Below, one piece after another: positions 6,851 through 14,376 of a DNA stretch of 23,870 nucleotides. The translations under genes were made by a program, and so were the position numbers. The notes under the pieces are model-generated. The model had not been told where the DNA came from, searched no databases, and worked only from the letters and a program-made list of their open reading frames with translations. The stretch spans positions 1 through 23,870 of the forward strand of contig JARRPZ010000099.1 in the NCBI GenBank assembly GCA_037382365.1. The letters run 5' to 3'. The DNA comes from Lentisalinibacter sp037382365 (GTDB taxonomy: Bacteria > Pseudomonadota > Gammaproteobacteria > Steroidobacterales > Woeseiaceae). Each line of letters opens with the position of its first letter. The stretch's first letter is position 1.

Positions 6851-8452
6851 GTGCCGCAGGCTGGCCGACTGGCCCACATGAAGGTCGAGGTGATGGGCAC
6901 TGCGCGCGCGCAGTCGCCGGCCCCCGGTGCGGCGATGAACGGTCGTACGCGGAAGCTGGCGACGCTCCTGACCGCGTCGCTCGTTCTGACCGGATGCGCC
7001 GGGCTGCAACCGGTGGAACTGCCGCCGGAGTACACGCCGCCGCCAGTAGAGACGCCACTGTGGCAGGCGGTTTCCAGGATCCGCGACGACAACTGGCACA
7101 TCCTCCTCGACCGCGGCCCGGAGGCGCTCGACTGGCGCCTGACCGCCATCGACAGCGCCGCCGACAGCATCGACCTCCAGACCTTTCTCTGGGAATGGGA
7201 CAGCGTCGGGTCGATGGTCATGGACCACCTGATCGCAGCCGCCGACCGCGGCGTGCAGATCCGGGTACTGATCGACGACAGTTTCCTGTTCGAGGGAGAA
7301 CGGGAACTCATCGCTCTGCATCCTCACCCGAACATCGAATACCGCGTATTCAATCCCTTCACCCGTCGCGGCGACAACGACGTCGTGCGACAACTGCTGA
7401 ACGCCGCCGAGTTCCACCGGCTCGACCACCGCATGCACAACAAAGCGATGGTGGTCGACAACCGTGTCGCCTTCGTCGGCGGCAGAAACCTGGCGGACGA
7501 GTATTTCGGGCTGCATCCGGAAGCCAACTTCCGCGATCTCGAACTACTGGTCGGCGGACCGATCGTGGGGGACGTGAGCCGGGCGTTCGACAACTACTGG
7601 AACGACGAATGGTCCTTCCCCTCAGGCAGGCTGTCGCTCGAGTCCCTCTCCGCCCCCGATCTTGCGGAGATAAGGGCCGGGCTGCTGCCGTCGGGAACGC
7701 TGCATCGGGAGACGTCCACGGCGGCGCGGACAGAGCGATGGCTGGAGGCCGTTCGAGATGCGTTGCCCGGTGAACCGAGGCTCTACGCAGACGACCCGCC
7801 AGGGAGAGATCCGACCGCCCCGTCGAGTCAGCCGGTGCAGCTCGCGCAAGAACTGATCGCCCTGTTCGACGGCGCACAGGAAGAGATCCTGGTGATCTCG
7901 GCCTACCTGATCCCTACCTCGGGACTCGAAGATGCCGTCACGAGGGCGCTTCGGCGGGGCGTCTCGGTGAAAATGCTGACCAACTCACTCCGCTCCAATA
8001 ATCATCTGATCGCCCATAGTGTCTACCGGAATCACATAGGAACATTGCTTTCCGCCGGCGCCTCGATGCACGAAGTCCGGATAGACGCGAGAGACAGGGA
8101 TCTTTACATGCTGACGCCCGTCGAGGAGAAACACCTGGCCCTGCATGCAAAGGCCCTGGTCATCGACCACGACAGAGTGTTCATCGGCAGCACCAACCTC
8201 GACCCCCGATCGCTGCGCATCAACACGGAGATGGGCCTGCTGGTGGAAAGCGAGACGCTGAACGCCGCGGTCCGGCAGGCGGTGGCCCCGAACTTCCTGC
8301 GCGCCAACGCCTGGGAACTGCGCTATGGCGACGACGGACGCATACGGTGGGTAGCCGACGACTTCGTGCTCGACCAGCAACCGGCATACACATTCATGCA
8401 GCGCGTCGAAGACTGGTTCTTCTCGTACCTGCCCGTGGAGGACGAGATGTGA
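6851..8452 (+). CDS. Phospholipase D family lipoprotein (cardiolipin synthase C-like)
   Basis: 533 residues from the GTG at 6851. Two intact HKD motifs mark a phospholipase-D-type phosphatidyltransferase or hydrolase: HNKAMVVD (His196) with GGRN, and LHAKALVID (His432) with GSTNLDPRS. Layout resembles ClsC (YmdC), which makes cardiolipin from phospholipids; substrate is inferred. A lipobox VLTGC suggests anchoring to the periplasmic face of a membrane. The start is ambiguous. GTG 6851 has GAGGAGA seven bases upstream but places the signal peptide after about 28 extra residues; ATG 6935 would start a textbook lipoprotein signal (Cys at residue 21) but lacks a clear ribosome-binding site. Last gene of the 5167-8452 cluster, 12 bases after the BON gene. 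Confidence 0.87.
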   Translation: MPQAGRLAHMKVEVMGTARAQSPAPGAAMNGRTRKLATLLTASLVLTGCAGLQPVELPPEYTPPPVETPLWQAVSRIRDDNWHILLDRGPEALDWRLTAIDSAADSIDLQTFLWEWDSVGSMVMDHLIAAADRGVQIRVLIDDSFLFEGERELIALHPHPNIEYRVFNPFTRRGDNDVVRQLLNAAEFHRLDHRMHNKAMVVDNRVAFVGGRNLADEYFGLHPEANFRDLELLVGGPIVGDVSRAFDNYWNDEWSFPSGRLSLESLSAPDLAEIRAGLLPSGTLHRETSTAARTERWLEAVRDALPGEPRLYADDPPGRDPTAPSSQPVQLAQELIALFDGAQEEILVISAYLIPTSGLEDAVTRALRRGVSVKMLTNSLRSNNHLIAHSVYRNHIGTLLSAGASMHEVRIDARDRDLYMLTPVEEKHLALHAKALVIDHDRVFIGSTNLDPRSLRINTEMGLLVESETLNAAVRQAVAPNFLRANAWELRYGDDGRIRWVADDFVLDQQPAYTFMQRVEDWFFSYLPVEDEM

Positions 8453-8494
8453 TCACGACTGACGCCGCCGGTTAGCCGACGCGCCGGAGGCTCG

Positions 8495-8650
8495 TCAGTA
8501 CCAGCGACCCGTCCCGAAGCTCAATCGAGCGTGGTCACCGATCGGGATGTCCACGTCCACGCCGACGCCGACATTGGACGAGCAGCCGGCCACCAGCAGG
8601 CTCGAAGCCAGCACCATGGCGAAAAACGTCTTCCGGATTGCTTCTCTCAT
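8495..8650 (-). CDS. Very small lipoprotein (51 residues)
   Basis: Minus-strand frame from ATG (8650-8648) to TGA (8497-8495). It begins MREAIRKTFFAMVLASSLL, followed by lipobox VAGC with the lipidated Cys at residue 23 and Ser-Ser after it. The mature part is only about 29 residues, with the alternating stretch NVGVGVDVDIPIG and a C-terminus GRWY, resembling one or two beta strands. GGAGA lies five bases before the ATG, and the gene begins 11 bases after the stop of the double-VOC lipoprotein gene, so it is probably the last gene of that operon. No family recognised. It converges on the phospholipase-D gene, with 42 bases between stops and no clear terminator. Confidence 0.72.
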   Translation of the reverse strand: MREAIRKTFFAMVLASSLLVAGCSSNVGVGVDVDIPIGDHARLSFGTGRWY

Positions 8651-8661
8651 GGCTGTCTCCC

Positions 8662-9528
8662 TTAATTAGACGTCTTGCTGAGGACCAGCACCGCACCGCT
8701 CGGGTCGGTGACGATGGCCAAGGTGCCGCCGCGCAGTTCCGGAGACGGGGCGGCGATGACGCTGCCTCCCAGCGACTCGGCGCGCCGCGCCGCAGCGGCA
8801 GGATCCGAGACACCGAAATGGGTCAGCCAGACCGGCTCCACCCCCTCGTTCGGACGGGCCATGATGCCGGCCCGCCGCACGCCGTCCCGGATCAGCATCG
8901 TGTATTCGCCTCCCCCACGGTTCAGGGTCTCGATCTCGTAGCCCGCGATCAGGCGATAGAAGCCGGCGGAACCGATCGGATCGCGGCTCAGCATCTCGTG
9001 CCAGACCGGCCGCCCCGGCGCGGCCCGGGTCGTCCGGTCGTCCGGATCGCCGATCGAGCTGTTTGCGAGACCGATGACGGCGCCCTGAGGATCGACTATG
9101 GCCGCGACCCGGCCGAGTGACACGTCCCGCGCGGAAGCGGCGACGTTCGCGCCGGCCCCGACAGCACGCTGGAGCGCTTCGTCCACGTCCCCCACTGACA
9201 GATAGGGCACCCAGCGGGACACGTTCCGACCGTCCGCCCGGCCCTCGGTCGCCAGGAGACCGGCCACGTAGACGCCGCCGTCGCGGGCGAGACTGTACTC
9301 GGCACCGCCCTGCCCGCGGCTCTCTTCGAAGGTCCAGCCGAACAGACCGCCGTAGAATCGGCGCGCCGCATCGATGTCCTCGGTGATGAGGTCGTTCCAG
9401 ATCACCTTGCCCGAGAGCGGCCGGTCGCTGAACGACATGCCGCTGACGTCCGGCGTGCCACTGGTCGTGCAGCCCGCCGCGACGACGGCGAAGAGCACCA
9501 GGGGAATGGTTAGTCTGTTGAACCGCAT
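8662..9528 (-). CDS. Lipoprotein with two VOC (glyoxalase-fold) domains
   Basis: 288 residues. Lipoprotein signal peptide with lipobox VAAGC (Cys20), then two VOC half-domains. The first starts GKVIWNDLITEDIDAARRFY and ends IVDPQGAVIGLA; the second starts PVWHEMLSRDPIGSAGFY and ends IVTDPSGAVLVL. Such tandem VOC proteins (similar to the hydroxylase family that includes CFP30B) are normally cytoplasmic, so lipid anchoring outside the cytoplasm is unusual. Substrate unknown. The ATG at 9528 has AGGGAG six bases upstream and directly starts the signal peptide; longer in-frame versions run into the HdeD gene. It is 11 bases downstream of hdeD and upstream of the 51-residue lipoprotein gene. Confidence 0.87.
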   Translation of the reverse strand: MRFNRLTIPLVLFAVVAAGCTTSGTPDVSGMSFSDRPLSGKVIWNDLITEDIDAARRFYGGLFGWTFEESRGQGGAEYSLARDGGVYVAGLLATEGRADGRNVSRWVPYLSVGDVDEALQRAVGAGANVAASARDVSLGRVAAIVDPQGAVIGLANSSIGDPDDRTTRAAPGRPVWHEMLSRDPIGSAGFYRLIAGYEIETLNRGGGEYTMLIRDGVRRAGIMARPNEGVEPVWLTHFGVSDPAAAARRAESLGGSVIAAPSPELRGGTLAIVTDPSGAVLVLSKTSN

Positions 9529-9539
9529 GCTTGACTCCC

Positions 9540-10148
9540 TCAGCCCGTTCTTTCGGTAAGTGTCTCGACCCGATTCCCGACCTTGCGGATCTGGAACGCG
9601 AAGAATACCCGCAGCGCCCCGATGAGTACCGCCCAGCTCGCGATCAGGTACACGACCGTGACCGAGCCCTCGGTCGGCCGCAGCAGGATCAGGACGGCGA
9701 ATATCACGGAGAGAGCACCGGTGAGATAGAGGATCCACTCCGTCGATACCTCGCGCCGTATGCGCCAGCCGAGATAGAGCGACGAGACGCCGAGCAGCAG
9801 CGCCATGAATGCCACGATGTAGACGATGGCCATCATGCTGATGGCCGGCACCCAGAGCGCGTAGCCGCCGAGCACGATACCCAGGATCCCCAGCAACAGG
9901 ATCGCCACCCAGCCATCCTTGTCGCGATTCGTGACCGCCCCCCATACGTTGACGACGCCATCCACCAGCAGCCAGGCGGCGAGGAATATGCCGAGGACCA
10001 GCAGGGCGGCGCCGGGATTGAAGAAGGCGAGAACGCCGAAAGCGATCGACGCGAGGCCGCCGATCAGGAAAACCCACCAGGTGCGTCTGCAGAATTCACA
10101 GGCACCGTTCGCCAGTAGTCCGGGGAGTTGCTGTTCCGGTTGTGCCAT
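9540..10148 (-). CDS. HdeD family (DUF308) membrane protein
   Basis: 202-residue inner-membrane protein with about six hydrophobic helices in three pairs, the DUF308/HdeD pattern: first helix FLIGGLASIAFGVLAFF, second LLVLGIFLAAWLLVDGVVNV, later LYLTGALSVIFAVLILL. HdeD in E. coli is linked to acid resistance at high cell density; its mechanism is unknown and the assignment here is to family only. A CxxC (CEFC, residues 17-20) lies in the N-terminal cytoplasmic segment. GGAGA sits eight bases before the ATG. The gene lies 33 bases after the broken YbaY/META gene and 11 before the VOC lipoprotein gene, so the four genes probably form one unit. Confidence 0.9.
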   Translation of the reverse strand: MAQPEQQLPGLLANGACEFCRRTWWVFLIGGLASIAFGVLAFFNPGAALLVLGIFLAAWLLVDGVVNVWGAVTNRDKDGWVAILLLGILGIVLGGYALWVPAISMMAIVYIVAFMALLLGVSSLYLGWRIRREVSTEWILYLTGALSVIFAVLILLRPTEGSVTVVYLIASWAVLIGALRVFFAFQIRKVGNRVETLTERTG

Positions 10149-10181
10149 GGTCGCTGTCTCCGTGTCAGTTCTGGTTGTTCT

Positions 10182-10881
10182 TCATTCGAATACGGCCAGC
10201 GGCTCGCCGTCGGCATCGCGCAGGACGAGCCGCTCGCCTTCGATCTCGTAGCCTGCGACCTGCTCCAGCGCCACCGCATAACGCTGCTCCGTATCCATGC
10301 CTTCGATGCAGGCGCGGCGTGTCATCGCGAGGGGTGACAGCACCAGTGCGCCGTCCTTCGTCTCCCAGCTCCCGGTTTTCGCCGCCCAGGTCCGCCAGGA
10401 ACCAGTCCCTGTCGGCGAAGCTGCCGGCGCTGCCGGCGGCGCTCGCGTCCCGTCCACCACGGGCCGCACGTACCACCATGAGCTCATGCTCGTCGGTGCC
10501 GAAAGCCGGGTGGTGGGTATCCGTCGTGAACAGCAACCGCCCTTCGGCCGTGATCGTGGCCCGCAACGCATAGCGCATGCGCTCGTCGATCGCGGCCGGA
10601 TCGTACGAGAGTTCGAAAGGGTACGGCGGGCCGCCCTCCGCCGGCATTCGAGTCTTCGCAAGGACTTCTGCGGGCGCATCAGCGCGCGAAACATCCTGCA
10701 ACTCCACGGTCACTTCTGCGCCGGGCGGCAGGGCGATACGCTCTCTGTAAAGCACCGTCCCCGTGATCTTACCCATATCCTCCTCCATGGCCGCGCCTTC
10801 CGGCGCGGTGCTCTCCGAGCATCCCGCGACCATCAGAAGAAGGACGGCGGTTGCAGCAATCGATGATCTCATACTCTCCAC
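10182..10881 (-). pseudogene. YbaY/META-domain lipoprotein, broken by an internal deletion with frameshift
   Basis: From GTG 10881 (GGAG six bases upstream; ATG 10872 is an alternative) the frame encodes a lipoprotein signal (lipobox MVAGC), then a YbaY-type beta domain (ITGTVLYRERIALPPGAEV, LLFTTDT) and the start of a META domain (DRDWFLADLGG). The META C-terminal half (GSWETKDGALVLSPLAMTRR and YEIEGERLVLRDADG, ending VFE at a stop in 10182-10184) is in another frame. Around 10372-10381 about 25 residues that normally include the GCN motif are missing, and the frame shifts. Reading straight on gives a low-complexity Arg/Gly-rich tail ending at 10165. META proteins such as HslJ are envelope or heat-stress proteins. 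A truncated YbaY-domain lipoprotein could still be made. First gene of its operon. Confidence 0.75.
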
Positions 10882-10898
10882 TCGGTGCTCCGGCTCGT

Positions 10899-10927
10899 TA
10901 TATATAGAAAAGCTGCTGCTTCTGAAA
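10899..10927 (-). promoter_or_regulatory. Putative promoter of the minus-strand lipoprotein operon
   Basis: On the minus strand, TTTCAG (10927-10922) and TATATA (10904-10899) are 17 bases apart, just upstream of the GTG at 10881. The -10 is good and the -35 is weak. It is the AT-richest spot in the divergent region between this operon and the outer-membrane protein gene. Confidence 0.4.
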
Positions 10928-10956
10928 GTGTGGCGTCATCCGACGCCGGGTTCCGG

Positions 10957-10962
10957 TAGAAT
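10957..10962 (+). promoter_or_regulatory. Putative -10 box of the outer-membrane protein gene
   Basis: TAGAAT, 40 bases before the ATG at 11003, is a reasonable -10 hexamer. I find no convincing -35 box at 16-18 bases upstream, so an activator or an alternative sigma factor may be needed. Confidence 0.3.
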
Positions 10963-11002
10963 CCCGCCTCGAGCGGGCCTCTGCCCGATCAGGAGATCGG
11001 AA

Positions 11003-11722
11003 ATGTTTCAGAATATCACACGGCCGTTTGCCGGCTTCGCGAAATTGCTGCCCGCTTTATGCGCGGCCCTGATCTGCAGCACCGCCCAGGCCGGCGGGCG
11101 CCCCGACGACAGCTACCAGGACTGGTTCGGCCACATCGGCGGCGGCCTGAACCTCGCCCAGGGCGATTTTGGCGACGTAGTGGACGACGGTCTCGCCTTC
11201 CGTGGCGGCGCCACCTGGTGGCCCGCGGACAAACCCTTCGGCGTCCAGATCGAGGCGGCATTCTCCACCTATGACATTTCCTCGTCCGCGATCCGTGACA
11301 TCAACGATGCAATCGAGGCGATCGATCCCGAGCTCGGCAGCGTGTCCGGCGGCGACGTCGACGACTGGAGTTTCTCGGTGAACGCGATCTGGAGTCTCGG
11401 CGCGTCCACGTCGCAGGGCTTCTACCTCATGGCAGGTATCGGTATCGACAACGTCGAACGCAGCCTGACGGACGACGGCCTGGTCTACTATCCGCCCATC
11501 TGCGATCCCTGGTGGTGGTGGTGCACGCCGGGCGGTGTGGGCCCGGGCACCGTGGTCGTCGCGTCTGAAGACAGCACCGAATTTTCCTGGAATATCGGTC
11601 TCGGCTACAGCTTCCCGCTGGGCGGAAATTCCCTCATGTACGTCGAGGCGCGATACAAGTCGGTGCACACCGATCCCGAGACCATGCAGGTGATTCCGCT
11701 GACCGTAGGCATCCGCTGGTAA
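11003..11722 (+). CDS. Outer-membrane beta-barrel protein
   Basis: 239 residues: signal peptide ending STAQA|GG (residue 30), then alternating strands typical of a small (about eight-stranded) beta-barrel. Examples are IGGGLNLAQGDF, AFRGGATWW, GVQIEAAFS, FSVNAIWSLG, FYLMAGIGIDNVER, FSWNIGLGYSFPL, LMYVEARYK and a C-terminus IPLTVGIRW ending in an aromatic residue, the usual signal for outer-membrane insertion. One loop holds CDPWWWWC (C167 to C174), which could be a disulfide-closed tryptophan loop on the cell surface. AGGAGA lies six bases before the ATG. Its function (porin-like, adhesin or structural) cannot be told. It converges on the pilus operon with 30 bases between stops. Confidence 0.87.
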   Translation: MFQNITRPFAGFAKLLPALCAALICSTAQAGGRPDDSYQDWFGHIGGGLNLAQGDFGDVVDDGLAFRGGATWWPADKPFGVQIEAAFSTYDISSSAIRDINDAIEAIDPELGSVSGGDVDDWSFSVNAIWSLGASTSQGFYLMAGIGIDNVERSLTDDGLVYYPPICDPWWWWCTPGGVGPGTVVVASEDSTEFSWNIGLGYSFPLGGNSLMYVEARYKSVHTDPETMQVIPLTVGIRW

Positions 11723-11752
11723 GGTGGCTCGCCGACGGCTCCCCGGTGATCC

Positions 11753-12226
11753 CTAGAAGAGCACCGTCACCAGTATCGTGTCGGTGTAGGACCCGGGAGG
11801 CGGTGCCTGGTCCGGGAAGACGCGTCCGTAGACGGCGTAATCGAAGAATACCGGCCGGCCTTTCACCTCACGCACACCGGACACGGTGGCCGTGGCGCCG
11901 GTGCCGTCTCCCCAGACGAGCGTGCGGGCGGGGTCCGCGTACAGGTTGTAGTTGAGTACCCCGCCCCCGGGGCTGATCATCGTCCGATTCGAAGCCTCGC
12001 CACTGAGACCCGCACCCAGGGTGACGGTGAAACTGCCCGCCTGGGCCTGGCAGCGGATGGTGACACCGCCATTCACATCCAGCGGCGCCGCCTGCAGCGG
12101 CATGTAGGTGCCGAAATTCATCGCGGCGATCTGGACGCGACAGTTGATCGCCTCCGCAGCGGGCACCACCGCGAGCCACGCCAGGATCCCCAGCGCAAGC
12201 TGCGCCCACGTCCGCGCGCCGGTCAT
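11753..12226 (-). CDS. Spore coat U domain pilin, likely minor or tip subunit
   Basis: 157 residues: signal peptide ending AAEA|IN (about residue 27), then one spore-coat-U (SCPU) domain as used by archaic (Csu-like) chaperone-usher pili: INCRVQIAAMNFGTY, VTIRCQAQAGSFTVTLGAG, LNYNLYADPARTLVWGDGTG, and the last strand YTDTILVTVLF. The mature protein starts straight with the first domain strand and shows no N-terminal donor-strand extension, unlike the pilin at 15110. A subunit without donor strand can only sit at the pilus tip, so a tip role is likely. However, it lacks the separate second domain of a CsuE-type tip adhesin. Start ATG overlaps the usher stop (ATGA), with AGGAG eight bases upstream. 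Last gene of the operon. Confidence 0.87.
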   Translation of the reverse strand: MTGARTWAQLALGILAWLAVVPAAEAINCRVQIAAMNFGTYMPLQAAPLDVNGGVTIRCQAQAGSFTVTLGAGLSGEASNRTMISPGGGVLNYNLYADPARTLVWGDGTGATATVSGVREVKGRPVFFDYAVYGRVFPDQAPPPGSYTDTILVTVLF

Positions 12227-14376
12227 CGCCCGGGCTCCTGCCCGTTTTCCGGCCAGGGCCGGCAGAGCTGCTCGCCCAGACGCGTCATCACGCCGGCGCC
12301 GTTGATCTCGGGCAGTTCGATCTCGCAGGCATCGTCGCCCCACGAGACGACCAGCCGGGAGGAATCGCCGACGCCCGGCAGGAACAGCAGGCCATCCAGC
12401 CCGACCGGAAAGCTCTCCGCCGAGCCTTCGACCCTGGCACGGGCGCCCTCGGGCACGGCGCTGCCATCGGGCAGGCGGGCATGCAACAGCAGGTTCTGGA
12501 CGTCGCGGACATCGAAATCGACGACGACGCCGCTGCGCGCGTAGGGTACGGCTTCGGCCTCGACGCGGCGGATATCGGCCGTCAGCGGCAGGTCCGCCTG
12601 CCAGAGCGTACCGCTGTCCTCGCCATCTCTCACCTCGAAGCGATACGTCCCGTAATCGCTCTGGGCGTCGAACCCGGCATCGACATATCGTGTATCGAGA
12701 GTCCCGACGGCCAGCCGGTAACCGTAACCCGGACCATAGGGCAGGCTGCGGTTGATCTCCGCTTCCAGGCCCTCGCCCGAATCCCCGCTGCGGAACGCCC
12801 CGGCCACGCTGTGACGGTCGCCGAAGGGCATCGACACCCGCAGGCCGAACAGCAGATCGTCGTCACCGGCGTCGAGATACGAGACCCGGGCCGACAGGTT
12901 GACCGAGTTGCGGAATCCCTTCGAATAGCTCGCGCTCACGATGGTGCGGTCGTCGCGTGAACGGTAACCCTGGCGCACGAGGGACACGCCGAGCGATCCG
13001 TAACGGTAGAGATTGCGACTGGCGCTCGCGACGAGCTGGAAACCGGGCAGCGCCGTTTCCGGCAGGCCGATGATCCGGAAACCCGGCGACATGCCTCGGA
13101 TGTCGACGCTGTAGTTCACTGCCCCGGAGAGTCGGCGGTAGCCGAGCCGCCAGCGCACGCCGCTGCCGACGTCGCTGGCACTCAGGCCGAGCCCGACGTT
13201 CAGCGTGCCGCCCACGGGAAGGGTGGATTGCAACGCGCCGCCGCCGCCCGCCACCCCGTCGGTCGCTTCGCCGTAGGTCTCGACCGTGAGCGAATCGCGG
13301 ACGCCGTATCGCCATGTCGCGGAACCGACCATGTCACCGTAGCGAAAATTCTCGAGTCCGTAGTCTTCCCGTATCGCACCGACGCTCACGGAGTACTCGC
13401 TCAGCCCCTGCCGGAGGAGCTCCGTCGATACGTAGACGTCCTGGCTGTATACCTGTTCCCGACCCAGCGCATCGCGGGCGACCACCTGCACCTGTCCGTC
13501 CCCGTTCACCACGGGGATATCCTCGAGCACGTAGGAGCCCGGCCGGATCTCTTCCGTGCCGGTGAGCCTGCCGTTCACGTAGACATCCAGCGCGGTCGGC
13601 ACGGCCGTTTCCCCGTAGAAGGTCGGCAGCGGGTAGGTCACGAGTTCGGGCCGCGTCTCGAAGTTCGTCGCGAGCTGTATGCCACCGAGCCGCAGTGCTC
13701 GCCCGTCGCTGGAACCGACGGCGATGATGTCGCCGAATCGGAAGCTCCTGAGTGCGTCCGGATCGTCCCGGGTATAGGTCAGGTCGAGTACCGTCAGGCC
13801 GGACCGTTCGGTATTCGTGCCGACGCCGTCGCGAGGCTGGTCGATACGGTACAGGGAGTTCAGGCTGACGTGTCCGAATTCTCCGAACACGACCGGCCGG
13901 AAACTGCCGATCGCGGCGGGGCGGCTGCTGCGGCTGTCGCCCAGCACGTTGAGATCGTAATCCAGGAAGGCGCCGAGGCCACTCGTCCAGGGCGCCTCCG
14001 CTGCACGGGCGAGACCGACCCGCCGGAGCGGCATCAGGGCCGGCGAAAATTCCACCCGTAGCGCCATGCGCTGCGTATCGAGTCGGGACAGCGTCCCGGC
14101 GAAATCGGTCAGGGGGTAGTAACGGCCGCCCCGCCATTCGACCGGGTCCGGCCACGGCATCGCGATGCCCCGTTGCGCGAGGATCTCCTCCCCCACGAAG
14201 AAAGTTCCCTCGTCATCGCGGAGCACCAGGGTCTCGGACGCGCTCTCACCATTGACCGTGAGATCGACGATCAGCGGCTGGAGCACCGGGTCTGCGGTCG
14301 CCGGGACGGCCCAGAGCAGCAGGAGCCAGAGAGCGCCGTTACGGCGCAGGCGGCAAGTCATGCTCCAGCGTCCCAT
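12223..14376 (-). CDS. Outer-membrane usher of a Csu-like chaperone-usher pilus
   Basis: 717-residue usher (FimD/PapC family), shorter than the 800 or more residues of classical ushers, as typical of the archaic group. Signal peptide ends PATA|DP. The N-terminal chaperone-binding domain reads LQPLIVDLTVNGE, LVLRDDEGTFFVGEEIL. A long beta-barrel follows with the plug domain (VPTALDVYVNGRLTGTEEI, GSYVLEDIPVVNGDGQVQV); the C-terminal domain includes VVDFDVRDVQNLLLHARLPDG and LVVSWGDDACEIELP. It secretes and assembles pilins through the outer membrane. The ATG at 14376 has GGAG four bases upstream and overlaps the chaperone gene by 38 bases; an ATG at 14361 is possible but has its GGAG one base away. 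Confidence 0.93.
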   Translation of the reverse strand: MGRWSMTCRLRRNGALWLLLLWAVPATADPVLQPLIVDLTVNGESASETLVLRDDEGTFFVGEEILAQRGIAMPWPDPVEWRGGRYYPLTDFAGTLSRLDTQRMALRVEFSPALMPLRRVGLARAAEAPWTSGLGAFLDYDLNVLGDSRSSRPAAIGSFRPVVFGEFGHVSLNSLYRIDQPRDGVGTNTERSGLTVLDLTYTRDDPDALRSFRFGDIIAVGSSDGRALRLGGIQLATNFETRPELVTYPLPTFYGETAVPTALDVYVNGRLTGTEEIRPGSYVLEDIPVVNGDGQVQVVARDALGREQVYSQDVYVSTELLRQGLSEYSVSVGAIREDYGLENFRYGDMVGSATWRYGVRDSLTVETYGEATDGVAGGGGALQSTLPVGGTLNVGLGLSASDVGSGVRWRLGYRRLSGAVNYSVDIRGMSPGFRIIGLPETALPGFQLVASASRNLYRYGSLGVSLVRQGYRSRDDRTIVSASYSKGFRNSVNLSARVSYLDAGDDDLLFGLRVSMPFGDRHSVAGAFRSGDSGEGLEAEINRSLPYGPGYGYRLAVGTLDTRYVDAGFDAQSDYGTYRFEVRDGEDSGTLWQADLPLTADIRRVEAEAVPYARSGVVVDFDVRDVQNLLLHARLPDGSAVPEGARARVEGSAESFPVGLDGLLFLPGVGDSSRLVVSWGDDACEIELPEINGAGVMTRLGEQLCRPWPENGQEPGR

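Noticed and set aside
6230..7516. 428-codon minus-strand frame
   Set aside because: Antisense to the BON and phospholipase D genes; no signal, motif or ribosome-binding site in favour.
8453..8494. Bidirectional terminator between the converging phospholipase D and small lipoprotein genes
   Set aside because: No stem of useful length and no T or A run in these 42 bases.
11753..12226. True spore coat protein
   Set aside because: The SCPU domain name is historical; gene order with chaperone and usher shows a pilus subunit.
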